In this document: piece by piece, positions 29,457-37,306 of the stretch
Layout: each line of letters starts with the position of its first letter
How positions within the stretch are numbered: position 1 is the stretch's first letter
NCBI GenBank assembly: GCA_016194935.1
Contig: JACQAO010000079.1
Location: 1-55,747 of the forward strand
Origin: Betaproteobacteria bacterium
GTDB lineage: Bacteria > Pseudomonadota > Gammaproteobacteria > Burkholderiales > Rhodocyclaceae
Length of the DNA stretch: 55,747 bases
Direction of reading: 5' to 3'
Made by a program: the position numbers and the translations under genes
The notes under the pieces: generated by a model
Databases searched by the model: none
What the model was told of the DNA's origin: nothing
The model's input: only the letters and a program-made list of their open reading frames with translations

Positions 29457-30281
29457 TCAAAGCGGCAAACCCAGCGCGCGCATAAACGCCTCGACGTTAT
29501 CGGTGTAGGGGCTGGATATTCCCAGGTCCCGATTGATTTCCATATGCGTCAGCGCAACCGGCAAAGCGACGGCGTGCGCGCCAAGCGCGGCGGCCTTTGC
29601 AACGAAGCTGCGGGCTTGCGGACAGGAGTCGTTGCGCAGCGCGGAACACACCACCAGCAGCGGGGCGGGCCGGTCAGTCAAGCGCTGCAGCGGCGAAACC
29701 TCCCGCCAATAGGACGGGTCCGCGCCGAAGACTTTGTCGAACAGGGGCAGGTGTTTTGAAGTCATGGTCTCCATCAGATCCAGCGCCCCGCTGTCGAGAC
29801 TGATAGTCCCCAACCAAGGCTGCGCGCCTTGCTGTTTGGCGAGGGCGGGCGCCGAAGCGAGCAGGGCTACAAGGTGCGCGCCGGCGGAGTGTCCCATCAG
29901 CACAAAGCGCGCCGGATCGCCGCCCCATGAGGGTGCGAGTGCTTGCGCCTTGGCCAGCGCCAGGGCTACATCTTTGGCCTGGATCAGCGGATCGGCCTGG
30001 GGCGACAGGCGATAATTGACGGAGATGAAAATGATCCCCTTGGGCAACCAGCGCGCTACCTTGTTTTCAATCACGCCCGCAGCGGTTTTGTCGCCCACCT
30101 GCCAGGCGCCGCCGTGTACCATCAGAATCACGGGAGCGGCGTGTGCATTCGGCGGGATATAAACGTCCATGCGTTGCCGGGCGTCCGCGCCGTAAGCGAT
30201 GTCGCGCTGCACGCTGTTGCCCGCCCAGGCGCCCTGATACGACAGCATCATAAGCATTGCCGCCAGGCAAACAAATTTCAT
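29457..30281 (-). CDS. Secreted alpha/beta hydrolase (esterase/lipase-like)
   Basis: 274 residues from ATG 30281. The signal peptide is KFVCLAAMLMMLSYQGAWA. The oxyanion motif VHGGAWQVGD and the nucleophile elbow GHSAGAHLVAL (Ser) are those of the hormone-sensitive-lipase/BD-FAE type. The catalytic His is probably in THMEINRDLG near the end. It should act in the periplasm on short-chain esters. The gap to the thioesterase stop is 7 bases, so it is in the same transcript. An upstream in-frame start inside the thioesterase gene is less likely because it buries the signal peptide. Confidence 0.85.
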   Translation of the reverse strand: MKFVCLAAMLMMLSYQGAWAGNSVQRDIAYGADARQRMDVYIPPNAHAAPVILMVHGGAWQVGDKTAAGVIENKVARWLPKGIIFISVNYRLSPQADPLIQAKDVALALAKAQALAPSWGGDPARFVLMGHSAGAHLVALLASAPALAKQQGAQPWLGTISLDSGALDLMETMTSKHLPLFDKVFGADPSYWREVSPLQRLTDRPAPLLVVCSALRNDSCPQARSFVAKAAALGAHAVALPVALTHMEINRDLGISSPYTDNVEAFMRALGLPL

Positions 30282-30288
30282 GCTTACT

Positions 30289-30687
30289 TCAACTCTCGGG
30301 AGGCACCGACCGCTTGCTGCCGTCGGCATTTAGAGCGACATAAGTCAGGGTGGCTTCGGTCACTTTCACCACCAGCGGATTGGCCGGATGGCGTTCGGCG
30401 TATACCTGCACATCGACGGTGATGGAAGTGTTGCCGACGCGCACCACCTCGGCGTAGAAACTCACCACGTCGCCGACCGAAATCGGCTGCTTGAACAGGA
30501 AAGAGTTCACCGCTACGGTGGCGATGCGGCCACGGGCGCGGCGCAGGGCGGGGATGCTGCCGGCCACGTCGACCTGGGCCATCACCCAGCCGCCGAAAAT
30601 ATCGCCGGAGGGATTCATGTCGGACGGCATCGGCACCACCCGCAGAGTCGGTTCCCTGTCCGGCATTTTTACGCTGGCTTGATTCAT
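30289..30687 (-). CDS. Acyl-CoA thioesterase, hotdog fold (YciA-like)
   Basis: 132 residues with the hotdog core: DMNPSGDIFGGWVMAQVDVAGSI (helix with the catalytic Asp region), VAVNSFLFKQPISVGDVVSF, and VKVTEATLTYVALNADGSKR. It hydrolyses acyl-CoA, probably relieving CoA trapping in beta-oxidation. It overlaps the FadB-type gene by 4 bases (ATGA), which supports joint control with that pathway. The length is typical of YciA. Confidence 0.9.
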   Translation of the reverse strand: MNQASVKMPDREPTLRVVPMPSDMNPSGDIFGGWVMAQVDVAGSIPALRRARGRIATVAVNSFLFKQPISVGDVVSFYAEVVRVGNTSITVDVQVYAERHPANPLVVKVTEATLTYVALNADGSKRSVPPES

Positions 30688-32624
30688 GTTTGATGTTCCT
30701 GATGTTCAGATAAATAGTTCATCGGCCCGCCGGTGAAAGGCGCGAAGCCGGTGCCGAAGATTACCCCGGCGTCGGCCAGTTCGGCATCAGCCACTACGCC
30801 TTGCTTCACCAGGCGCTCGGTTGCCGCCAGCAGTGGTGCGACCAACCGCTCGGCCAGGCCGGCGGGCGGCGTGCCTGCCATGCCTTTTTGCGCTTTGCCG
30901 TTGGCATAAACATAAAAGCCGCGCCCGGTTTTTTTGCCGAGATTCCCGCCTTCGACCAAAGCAGTGAGCTTCTGCGGCGGCGCGGCGTCGGAGACGATCT
31001 GCCGACCGGCGGCGACAGCAACATCGAGGCCCACCGTATCGGCCAGTTCCAGCGGACCCATCGGCATGCCGAAAGCCAGCGCGGCGGCATCCACGGTTTC
31101 CGGCGTCAGACCTTCATCGATGCAGCGCATTGCCTCGTGCATGTAGGGGGCCAGCACGGCATTCACCAGGAAGCCGGGCGCGTCCTTGACCGGCAGCGGC
31201 AGCTTGTCGATCTGGCGCACGAAGGCGGCGGCGCGGGCGGCCACGACCGGGTCGGTGGCGGCGCCGGCGACGACTTCCACCAGCGGCATCATCGCCACCG
31301 GGTTGAAGAAGTGGATGCCGACCAGCCGACCGGGATTCTTCAAGGCCGTGGCGATGTCGGCCAGCTTGAGGCTGGAGGTATTGCTGGCGAGAATGGCATC
31401 CGGTTTAGCTTGCGCCTCGATGGCGGCGAACAGTTGGTGCTTGGCGTCGAGATTCTCGAAGATCGCCTCGATCACCACGTCGGCCTGGCGCACGCCCATG
31501 CCTTGCGGATCAGGGATGAGCCGGTCGAGCGCAAAGCGCGCAGCTTTCCGGTCGCGCAATTTTTTCTCGAACAGTGTGGCGGCGCGGGCGATGGCCGGCG
31601 CGATGCGTGCTACCGTCTGGTCTTGCAGCGTCACCGTCATGCCGCGCAAGGCGCACCAGGCGGCGATGTCGCCACCCATCACGCCGGCGCCGACGACATG
31701 GATGTGGCGCGGTGCAACTATACCGCTGCCAGTTTTTCCGAAAGCCTTGAGGCGCTCCTGCAGGAAGAACACCCGCACCAGATTCTTGGTCGTCGCCGAA
31801 CGGAAAATCGCCGCCAGCGAAGTCGCTTTATCCGACGGCACGGCCAGCGCATTGCCATCATAGTGTTGCCACATGTCGAGAATGGCGTAGGGGGCAGGGT
31901 AGTGCTCGGGACTGGCGCGTTGCGCCACCTGTTTTCTGGCTTGCGCGGCGACGATGCTTTTGAGAGGGCCGTTCAGCAGTCTTTGCATCAAGGGCAGCGC
32001 GCGCTGTGGCTGGCCGGAAGTCACCAGCATACGCGCTGCATTTTCCATGACGCGCGGCGGCACGCAGGCGTCGGCCAGGCCCATGCGCTGGGCGCGTTTG
32101 GCGTCGATGTTTTTACCAGTCAGCATCATATCGAATGCCGCCGCCGGGCCGACGATCTGCGGCAAGCGCAGCATGCCGCCCCAGCCGGGGACGATGCCGA
32201 GCATCACTTCCGGCAGCGCGAGTTTGGTTCCTGGTTCGTCGACGACGATGCGGTAGCGGCAAGCCAGCGCCAGTTCCAGTCCGCCGCCCATGCAGTGGCC
32301 GCGCACCAGCGCCAGCGTCGGGAAGGGCAGGGCAGCCAAGCGGTTGTAGGCGTCCCAGCCACGCTGCACCAGGGCGTGCGCGGCTTCGGCTGACTCGATC
32401 CTGGTGAACTCCTCGATGTCGGCCCCGGCGATGAAACCGGCGCTCTTGCCGGAACGGAAAACTAGTCCTCGGGGCGGGTCGCCTGCGACTGCGTCGAGCA
32501 GCAGGCCGAACTCGGTCATCACTTCCGCCGACAAGGTATTGGTCGACGCGCCCTGCTTGTCGAGGATGGCCCAGGCGATGCCGTCGGCATCGCGCTGCAA
32601 CTGCCAGTGTCGGAGTGCTTGCAT
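30684..32624 (-). CDS. Bifunctional enoyl-CoA hydratase/3-hydroxyacyl-CoA dehydrogenase (FadB/FadJ type)
   Basis: 646 residues from ATG 32624. The N-terminal crotonase domain has SAGFIAGADIEEF and HCMGGGLELALACRYRI. The NAD-binding HAD domain begins near residue 300 (IHVVGAGVMGGDIAAW), and the C-terminal HAD dimer domain contains FLVNAVLAPYMHEAM and ELADTVGLDV. It carries out the second and third steps of fatty-acid beta-oxidation in the cytoplasm. GGAAGGGA lies before the ATG; a TTG six bases further upstream is less likely. It is only 2 bases from the thiolase gene, so they form a FadIJ/FadAB-type pair. Confidence 0.92.
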   Translation of the reverse strand: MQALRHWQLQRDADGIAWAILDKQGASTNTLSAEVMTEFGLLLDAVAGDPPRGLVFRSGKSAGFIAGADIEEFTRIESAEAAHALVQRGWDAYNRLAALPFPTLALVRGHCMGGGLELALACRYRIVVDEPGTKLALPEVMLGIVPGWGGMLRLPQIVGPAAAFDMMLTGKNIDAKRAQRMGLADACVPPRVMENAARMLVTSGQPQRALPLMQRLLNGPLKSIVAAQARKQVAQRASPEHYPAPYAILDMWQHYDGNALAVPSDKATSLAAIFRSATTKNLVRVFFLQERLKAFGKTGSGIVAPRHIHVVGAGVMGGDIAAWCALRGMTVTLQDQTVARIAPAIARAATLFEKKLRDRKAARFALDRLIPDPQGMGVRQADVVIEAIFENLDAKHQLFAAIEAQAKPDAILASNTSSLKLADIATALKNPGRLVGIHFFNPVAMMPLVEVVAGAATDPVVAARAAAFVRQIDKLPLPVKDAPGFLVNAVLAPYMHEAMRCIDEGLTPETVDAAALAFGMPMGPLELADTVGLDVAVAAGRQIVSDAAPPQKLTALVEGGNLGKKTGRGFYVYANGKAQKGMAGTPPAGLAERLVAPLLAATERLVKQGVVADAELADAGVIFGTGFAPFTGGPMNYLSEHQEHQT

Positions 32625-32626
32625 GT

Positions 32627-33922
32627 TCAAGTCCCTTCCGTTTCAATCAGCATTGCGCCGCCCTGGCCGCCGCCGATGCAGATCGAAGCAATGCCGCGTT
32701 TGCCTCCAGTGCGCCGCAGCACCTGCAACAGGTGCAGCACGATGCGCGCGCCGGAAGCGCCGACCGGATGGCCCAGCGCGATGGCGCCGCCATCCAGATT
32801 GAGTTTGTTCTGATCCAGTTTTCCCAGCGGCGTCGCCAGGCCCAGTTGTTCCTTGCAGTAGCCGGCATCCTGCCAGGCGGCAATGCAGCCCAGCACCTGG
32901 GCGGCGAAGGCTTCGTTGATTTCCCAGGCGTCGAGATCGTTGAGGGCCAGGCCGTGACGTTGCAGGATCGGCGTGGCCGCATGCACCGGGCCGAGACCCA
33001 TTTGCGCCGGATCCAGACCGGCCCACTGGCTGTCGCTGATGCGTCCGATGGGCTGGAGATTCCATCGCTTCACCGCCTCCTCGGAGGCCAGCACCAGCCA
33101 GGCCGCGCCGTCGGTAATTTGCGAACTGTTGCCGGGCGTGATGCTGCCGTACTTGCGGTCGAAAAAAGGTTTGAGCTTGGCGAGGTTGGGCAGGCTGGAA
33201 TCGCGCCGCACGCCGTCGTCCTCTGCATACACCGTGCCGTCGCTGTCGACCAGCGGAATAATTTCGCCGTCGAAATACCTGGCATCCTGCGCCGCGCTGA
33301 CGCGCCGGTGGCTCTCCACCGAGAACGCATCCATCTGTTGCCGGGTGATGCCGAACTTCCACGCCAGATTCTCGGCGGTCTGGCCCATCATCAGATTCAC
33401 CACCGGGTCGGTCAGTCCCTTGACGATGCCGATCACCGGCGCCAGCAGCGCCGCCGGTTTCAGCTTGAGGAACATGGCGGCTTTTTGTCCGACAGTTCTG
33501 GCCATGCTCATCGCTGCGAACCAGCGCACCATGACATCGGAATACAGCAGTGGGGCGCGCGACAAGGCATCCACCCCGCCGGCCAGCACCAGTTGCGAAC
33601 GGCCCGCCTGGATGTTGACCAGCGCCGAGTCGAGCGCCTGCATGCCGCTGGCGCAATTCCGCATCACCGTCCAGCCCGGCACTTTGTTGCCGCAACCGAG
33701 ACGCAAGGCGATCACCCGGCCGATGTTCACCTCATCCACGCTGGGGCTGGCGCAGCCGACGATGACCTCGTCGAGATTTTCCGGCGCGAACGGCTGGCGC
33801 GCCAGCAGGGCGCGGCCTGCGGCGGTTGCCATGTCCGATGCGGAGAACGGGCCGGGAGCATTGCGCGCCTTGAGAAACGGGGTGCGCGCGCCATCGACGA
33901 TATACACAGGTTTGAAGTTCAT
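32627..33922 (-). CDS. Acetyl-CoA acyltransferase (thiolase, FadI-like)
   Basis: A 431-residue thiolase performing the last step of beta-oxidation. The acyl-carrying Cys is in VMRNCASGMQALDSAL near residue 90. The second active site is WEINEAFAAQVLG with NLDGGAIALGHPVGASGARI and the final Cys in ASICIGGGQGGAMLIE. It is longer than FadA (about 390) and close to FadI (about 436). AAGGA lies 9 bases before the ATG. It sits between fadE and the bifunctional enzyme on one transcript. Confidence 0.93.
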   Translation of the reverse strand: MNFKPVYIVDGARTPFLKARNAPGPFSASDMATAAGRALLARQPFAPENLDEVIVGCASPSVDEVNIGRVIALRLGCGNKVPGWTVMRNCASGMQALDSALVNIQAGRSQLVLAGGVDALSRAPLLYSDVMVRWFAAMSMARTVGQKAAMFLKLKPAALLAPVIGIVKGLTDPVVNLMMGQTAENLAWKFGITRQQMDAFSVESHRRVSAAQDARYFDGEIIPLVDSDGTVYAEDDGVRRDSSLPNLAKLKPFFDRKYGSITPGNSSQITDGAAWLVLASEEAVKRWNLQPIGRISDSQWAGLDPAQMGLGPVHAATPILQRHGLALNDLDAWEINEAFAAQVLGCIAAWQDAGYCKEQLGLATPLGKLDQNKLNLDGGAIALGHPVGASGARIVLHLLQVLRRTGGKRGIASICIGGGQGGAMLIETEGT

Positions 33923-33937
33923 TTCAAGAATCCTTCA

Positions 33938-36274
33938 TCAAGCTGCTTGGCGCAGCGAAGGTGCATGGAGGCTTGCCGACAGGCCGAAATCCTGCGGGAA
34001 GTCGTCCACCCGGATTACCTTGTCACGTAGCACCGCGCGACGTTCCAGCGTACTCAGTTCGGCGGCGCTGATCAGGCCGGCCTCGCTGGCATGACGGGCG
34101 AGTTGCGCCGCATCCTGTCCGGCGATTTTTCCGGCTTTTTGCGCAGCGCGTATCCTGGCTTCGATGGGTTCCGCCGCGATGGTCGCCGCCAGCGCCAGCT
34201 CGATCACGCCGACTGCGTCGTTTTCCGCGTCGGCGCCGGTCGGTATGAACATGCCGGATGAGAGGCGATCCCGAGTGGCCGATGGCGCAATCAACAACTT
34301 CGCCACCTCGTGACCAAGCTTGTCCGACGGCACCACATAGGGACGACCGAAGGGGAAGATCACCCGGCGCAACAGCCATGCGGCAAATCTGCTGGGGTAA
34401 TTGGAGATGACGCCCTCGAAGGCGTTTTGCGCCTGGAACATGGCGTCCCAGATCGCCCAGTGCAGCAGCGGCAGGTCGGCTTGTTGCCGGCCTTCGTCTT
34501 CGTAGCGTTTGAGCGTGGTGGAACTCAGGTACATCATCGAAAGAATGTCGCCGAGCCGCGCCGAAAGTTTTTCCTTGCGCTTCAGGTCGCCGCCCATGAC
34601 CAGCATCGAGACATCGGACAGGAAGGCGAAGGCCGCCGAAAAGCGCGTCAACTGCTGGTAGTAGCGGCGGGTTTCCGGCGCAATGCCGGCGGGCAGCACC
34701 ACCAGGCGCGAGCCGGTCAGGCCGCACCAGAGCGCGCGCAGGCCGTTGCCAAGACTGAAGCGGATATGGCCGAACAGGGCCGCATCGAAATCGCACAAGG
34801 CCTTGCCGGCGTCCGCTTCCTGGGTTGCCTGCATTTCCTTCAAGACATATGGATGGCAGCGGATCGCGCCCTGGCCGAAAATGATCAGGCTGCGCGTCAG
34901 GATATTCGCGCCTTCGACGGTGATGGCAATGGGAATCTGCTGATAGGCGCGGCCCATGAAATTATTCGGGCCGAGGCAGATGCCCTTGCCGCCCAACACG
35001 TCCATGGCGTCGTTGACCACCTTGCGGGCGCGTTCGGTGATGTGGTATTTGACGATGGCGGAAACCACCGATGGTTTCTCGCCCAGGTCGATGGCGCCAG
35101 CGGTCATGCGGCGCGCCGCATCCATCAGGTAGGTGTTGCCGCCCATGCGCGCCAACGCTTCTTCGATGCCCTCGAACTTGCCGATAGCGGTCTTGAACTG
35201 ACTGCGCACCCGCGCGTAGCCGCCGGTGGCGCGGGTGGCGAGGATGGCCATGCCGGTGTTGCTGGAAGGCAGGGAGATCGAGCGGCCCGCCGCCAGACAT
35301 TCCATCAGCATGCGCCAGCCCTGGCCGGCCAGGGCCGGCCCGCCGATGATCCAGTCGAGCGGCATGAACACCTCATTGCCGGAGTTGGGGCCGTTCTGGA
35401 ATACCGCGTTGAGCGGAAAGTGACGACGACCGATATTCACGCCCGGCGTATCGGTCGGCACCAGCGCGCAGGTGATGCCGAGGTCCTCCTGGTTACCCAG
35501 CAGATGTTCAGGATCGTGGAGGCGGAAAGCCAGGCCAAGCAAGGTGCAAATCGGACCGAGCGTGATATAGCGTTTGTCCCAGGTGACGCGCATGCCGATG
35601 ACTTCCTTGCCTTGCCACTGACCCTTGCAGACGATGCCGGTATCGGGAATCGAGGCGGCGTCGGAACCGGCGTGCGGATTGGTGAGGGCGAAGGCGGGAA
35701 TTTCCAGCCCCTTGGCGAGACGCGGCAGATAGTGGTTCTTTTGCGCATCGGTGCCGTAGTGCAGCAGCAGTTCCGCCGGGCCGAGCGAGTTCGGCACCAT
35801 CACCGAAACGGCGGCGGCGGAGCAGCGCGTGGACAGCTTCATCACCACCTGGGAATGCGCAAGTGCGGAAAATTCCAGGCCGCCGTAGCGTTTCGGAATA
35901 ATCATGCCGAGAAAACCTTTGTCCTTAACGAACTGCCAGGCTTCCGGCGACAGATCCTGATGCACCTGGGTGGTGTCCCAGTCGCTGACCATGGCGCATA
36001 ACTGCTCGCATTCGTTATCGATGAAGGATTGCTCTGCGGCGGAAAGTTTCGGCTGCGGATAGGCCAGCAGCTTGCTCCAGTCCGGCTGGCCGGAGAACAG
36101 TTGCCCTTCCCACCAGACGCTGCCGGCCTCCAGCGCCTCTTTCTCGGTTTGCGACATGTTCGGCAGGATGCGCTTGTAAATGTTGAAAATCGGCCCGGTG
36201 ACAAGCGCACGGCGCAAAGGTGCGAGCAACAAGAGTGCCGCAACGGCGGCGATGAGGATCGGGAACCAGGTCAT
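33938..36274 (-). CDS. fadE: Acyl-CoA dehydrogenase, FadE type
   Basis: 778 residues, the size of E. coli-type FadE rather than ordinary acyl-CoA dehydrogenases (about 380). It starts with one membrane anchor (WFPILIAAVAALLLLAPL). The dehydrogenase domains follow (GFLGMIIPKRYGGLEF, FALTNPHAGSDAASI, GRSISLPSSNTGMA). Then comes the FadE-specific C-terminal part of about 280 residues. It catalyses the first step of beta-oxidation on the inner membrane. AGGAG lies before the ATG. It is the first structural gene after the TetR regulator, with a gap of 23 bp. Confidence 0.95.
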   Translation of the reverse strand: MTWFPILIAAVAALLLLAPLRRALVTGPIFNIYKRILPNMSQTEKEALEAGSVWWEGQLFSGQPDWSKLLAYPQPKLSAAEQSFIDNECEQLCAMVSDWDTTQVHQDLSPEAWQFVKDKGFLGMIIPKRYGGLEFSALAHSQVVMKLSTRCSAAAVSVMVPNSLGPAELLLHYGTDAQKNHYLPRLAKGLEIPAFALTNPHAGSDAASIPDTGIVCKGQWQGKEVIGMRVTWDKRYITLGPICTLLGLAFRLHDPEHLLGNQEDLGITCALVPTDTPGVNIGRRHFPLNAVFQNGPNSGNEVFMPLDWIIGGPALAGQGWRMLMECLAAGRSISLPSSNTGMAILATRATGGYARVRSQFKTAIGKFEGIEEALARMGGNTYLMDAARRMTAGAIDLGEKPSVVSAIVKYHITERARKVVNDAMDVLGGKGICLGPNNFMGRAYQQIPIAITVEGANILTRSLIIFGQGAIRCHPYVLKEMQATQEADAGKALCDFDAALFGHIRFSLGNGLRALWCGLTGSRLVVLPAGIAPETRRYYQQLTRFSAAFAFLSDVSMLVMGGDLKRKEKLSARLGDILSMMYLSSTTLKRYEDEGRQQADLPLLHWAIWDAMFQAQNAFEGVISNYPSRFAAWLLRRVIFPFGRPYVVPSDKLGHEVAKLLIAPSATRDRLSSGMFIPTGADAENDAVGVIELALAATIAAEPIEARIRAAQKAGKIAGQDAAQLARHASEAGLISAAELSTLERRAVLRDKVIRVDDFPQDFGLSASLHAPSLRQAA

Positions 36275-36297
36275 GGCGATCTCCTAAAGATTAGGGA

Positions 36298-37017
36298 TTA
36301 GGCGGCTTTTTTGTAGCGCGGTTTTTTGACGGAAATTTCCGGCAGCGGCGCGCGCAAGCCGCCGATCAGAAAACTCATCAGCCGGGCATACAGCGCCTCG
36401 GCATCGGTATCATGGAGCGTGCCGTCGTCGACAATATGCAGCGCATCGGCGCCGGAGATGGCGTAGGACATCGCGCCCAGCATGAAATGGAAACGCCACA
36501 GAATCTCGGCGCGCGGCACATCCGGTAATGCCTTGATCAATGCGGCCTTAAAGCGGGCAATCACCGCCGCATATTCCTCGGCGAGAAAGCCGCGCACGAA
36601 ATCCGACGGTTCCGTATAGGTGCGCCCGAGCAGCCGCATGAAGTCGCGTCCGCCGCCATTCACATCGGCGGCCATGCGCAGCGCCACGCCGAAGAAGGCT
36701 TCGACGATCTGGCGTGGCTTCAGCGGCGCGCCTTGCGCCATCGCCTCGAAATCATCCAGCGCGCGCAGCCGCTCCTGATTGAGCCAGGTCAGGCGGCGGC
36801 GGAACATCTCTTCGATCAAGGCTTCCCTGGAACCGAAATGATAATTCACCGCCGCCAGATTCACGCCGGCTGCGCCGGTGATCATGCGCAAGGTGGTGGT
36901 TTCCAGGCCGTGCGCCGTGAACAGTAACTCGGCGGCGTCGAGAATGCGTGCGCGAGTGTCGTTGCGCGATTCGATAGGTTGATTACGCTGGCTGAATTCG
37001 GCCATATCAGTAAACAT
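36298..37017 (-). CDS. TetR-family regulator, PsrA-like
   Basis: About 239 residues from ATG 37017; ATG 37005 is an alternative. The N-terminal HTH contains RARILDAAELLFTAHGLETTTLRMITGAAGVNLAAVNYHFGS (about residues 20-60, shown in full only to mark the extent in short pieces: TTLRMITGAAGV, NLAAVNYHFG). The C-terminal ligand domain ends AEALYARLMSFLIGGL. PsrA proteins repress fad genes and release DNA when long-chain acyl ligands bind. Upstream are a strong promoter and a CAAAC-N4-GTTTG operator, the PsrA consensus, so autorepression is likely. A TTG start at 37053 would lie before the transcription start and is rejected. Confidence 0.82.
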   Translation of the reverse strand: MFTDMAEFSQRNQPIESRNDTRARILDAAELLFTAHGLETTTLRMITGAAGVNLAAVNYHFGSREALIEEMFRRRLTWLNQERLRALDDFEAMAQGAPLKPRQIVEAFFGVALRMAADVNGGGRDFMRLLGRTYTEPSDFVRGFLAEEYAAVIARFKAALIKALPDVPRAEILWRFHFMLGAMSYAISGADALHIVDDGTLHDTDAEALYARLMSFLIGGLRAPLPEISVKKPRYKKAA

Positions 37018-37022
37018 CAATT

Positions 37023-37038
37023 TCAAACAGGTGTTTGA
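37023..37038. promoter_or_regulatory. PsrA-type operator
   Basis: TCAAACAGGTGTTTGA: 7-base perfect arms with a 2-base centre. It contains CAAAC-N4-GTTTG, the established PsrA binding pattern. It starts directly after the -10 element of the reverse-strand promoter and covers the predicted transcription start, so binding should block initiation for the regulator and the downstream fad genes. Confidence 0.75.
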
Positions 37039-37066
37039 GTATTGGCCGGTCAACCCGGAATGTCAA
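37038..37066 (-). promoter_or_regulatory. Sigma70 promoter of the tetR-fadE operon
   Basis: On the reverse strand, TTGACA (37066-37061) and AATACT (37043-37038) have a 17-base spacer, close to consensus. The start is expected near 37031, inside the operator at 37023-37038. This gives a leader of about 14 bases to ATG 37017. Confidence 0.75.
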
Positions 37067-37150
37067 GTCCTGGCGAAAAAGCTTCCCCGCAAACAAACCA
37101 GGGCATTGCCAGGCAGCTTTGGAATGACCAATGCACAAATCATTCAGCTA

Positions 37151-37193
37151 TGTGTGCCAGCGCACAGATTCTCTTGTAGCGGAAGGGAATACT
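37151..37193 (+). promoter_or_regulatory. Crp-geometry operator and class II promoter, site 1
   Basis: TGTGTGCCAGCGCACA (37151-37166), followed by GA. The -10-like AATACT (37188-37193) begins 37 bases after the operator start, which puts the operator centre at -41.5 relative to a start near 37200. There is no -35 hexamer of its own, as expected when an activator replaces it. Confidence 0.7.
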
Positions 37194-37199
37194 TGTGAC

Positions 37200-37306
37200 C
37201 GTGAAGTTCCGTGCGAAGTAGATATGCAGAACGTCAACGTGCGTTCCGGCAATGAGCCGGCTGATTGCATCGATGGTTTTCTGGTCCAGATGAAAAGGGG
37301 AAGAAA
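37200..37306 (+). other. 107-nt 5' leader of the first DUF3494 lipoprotein gene, conserved in the second
   Basis: From the predicted start to the ATG is 107 bases. The leader at 39843-39949 has exactly the same length and can be aligned along its whole course with a few small offsetting gaps. Shared stretches include GTGAGGTTCCG-like sequence at the 5' end, GATTGCA, and AGGGGAAGAAAATGAACAG at the start codon. Confidence 0.55.

Noticed and set aside
30801..32393. Forward-strand open frame of about 530 codons opposite the FadB-type gene
   Set aside because: It is a GC-rich shadow of a well-conserved reverse-strand gene. Its translation is His/Arg/Gln-rich and matches no family.
34310..36001. 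Forward-strand open frame of about 563 codons opposite fadE
   Set aside because: Antisense to the clear FadE protein; composition and lack of domains mark it as a shadow.
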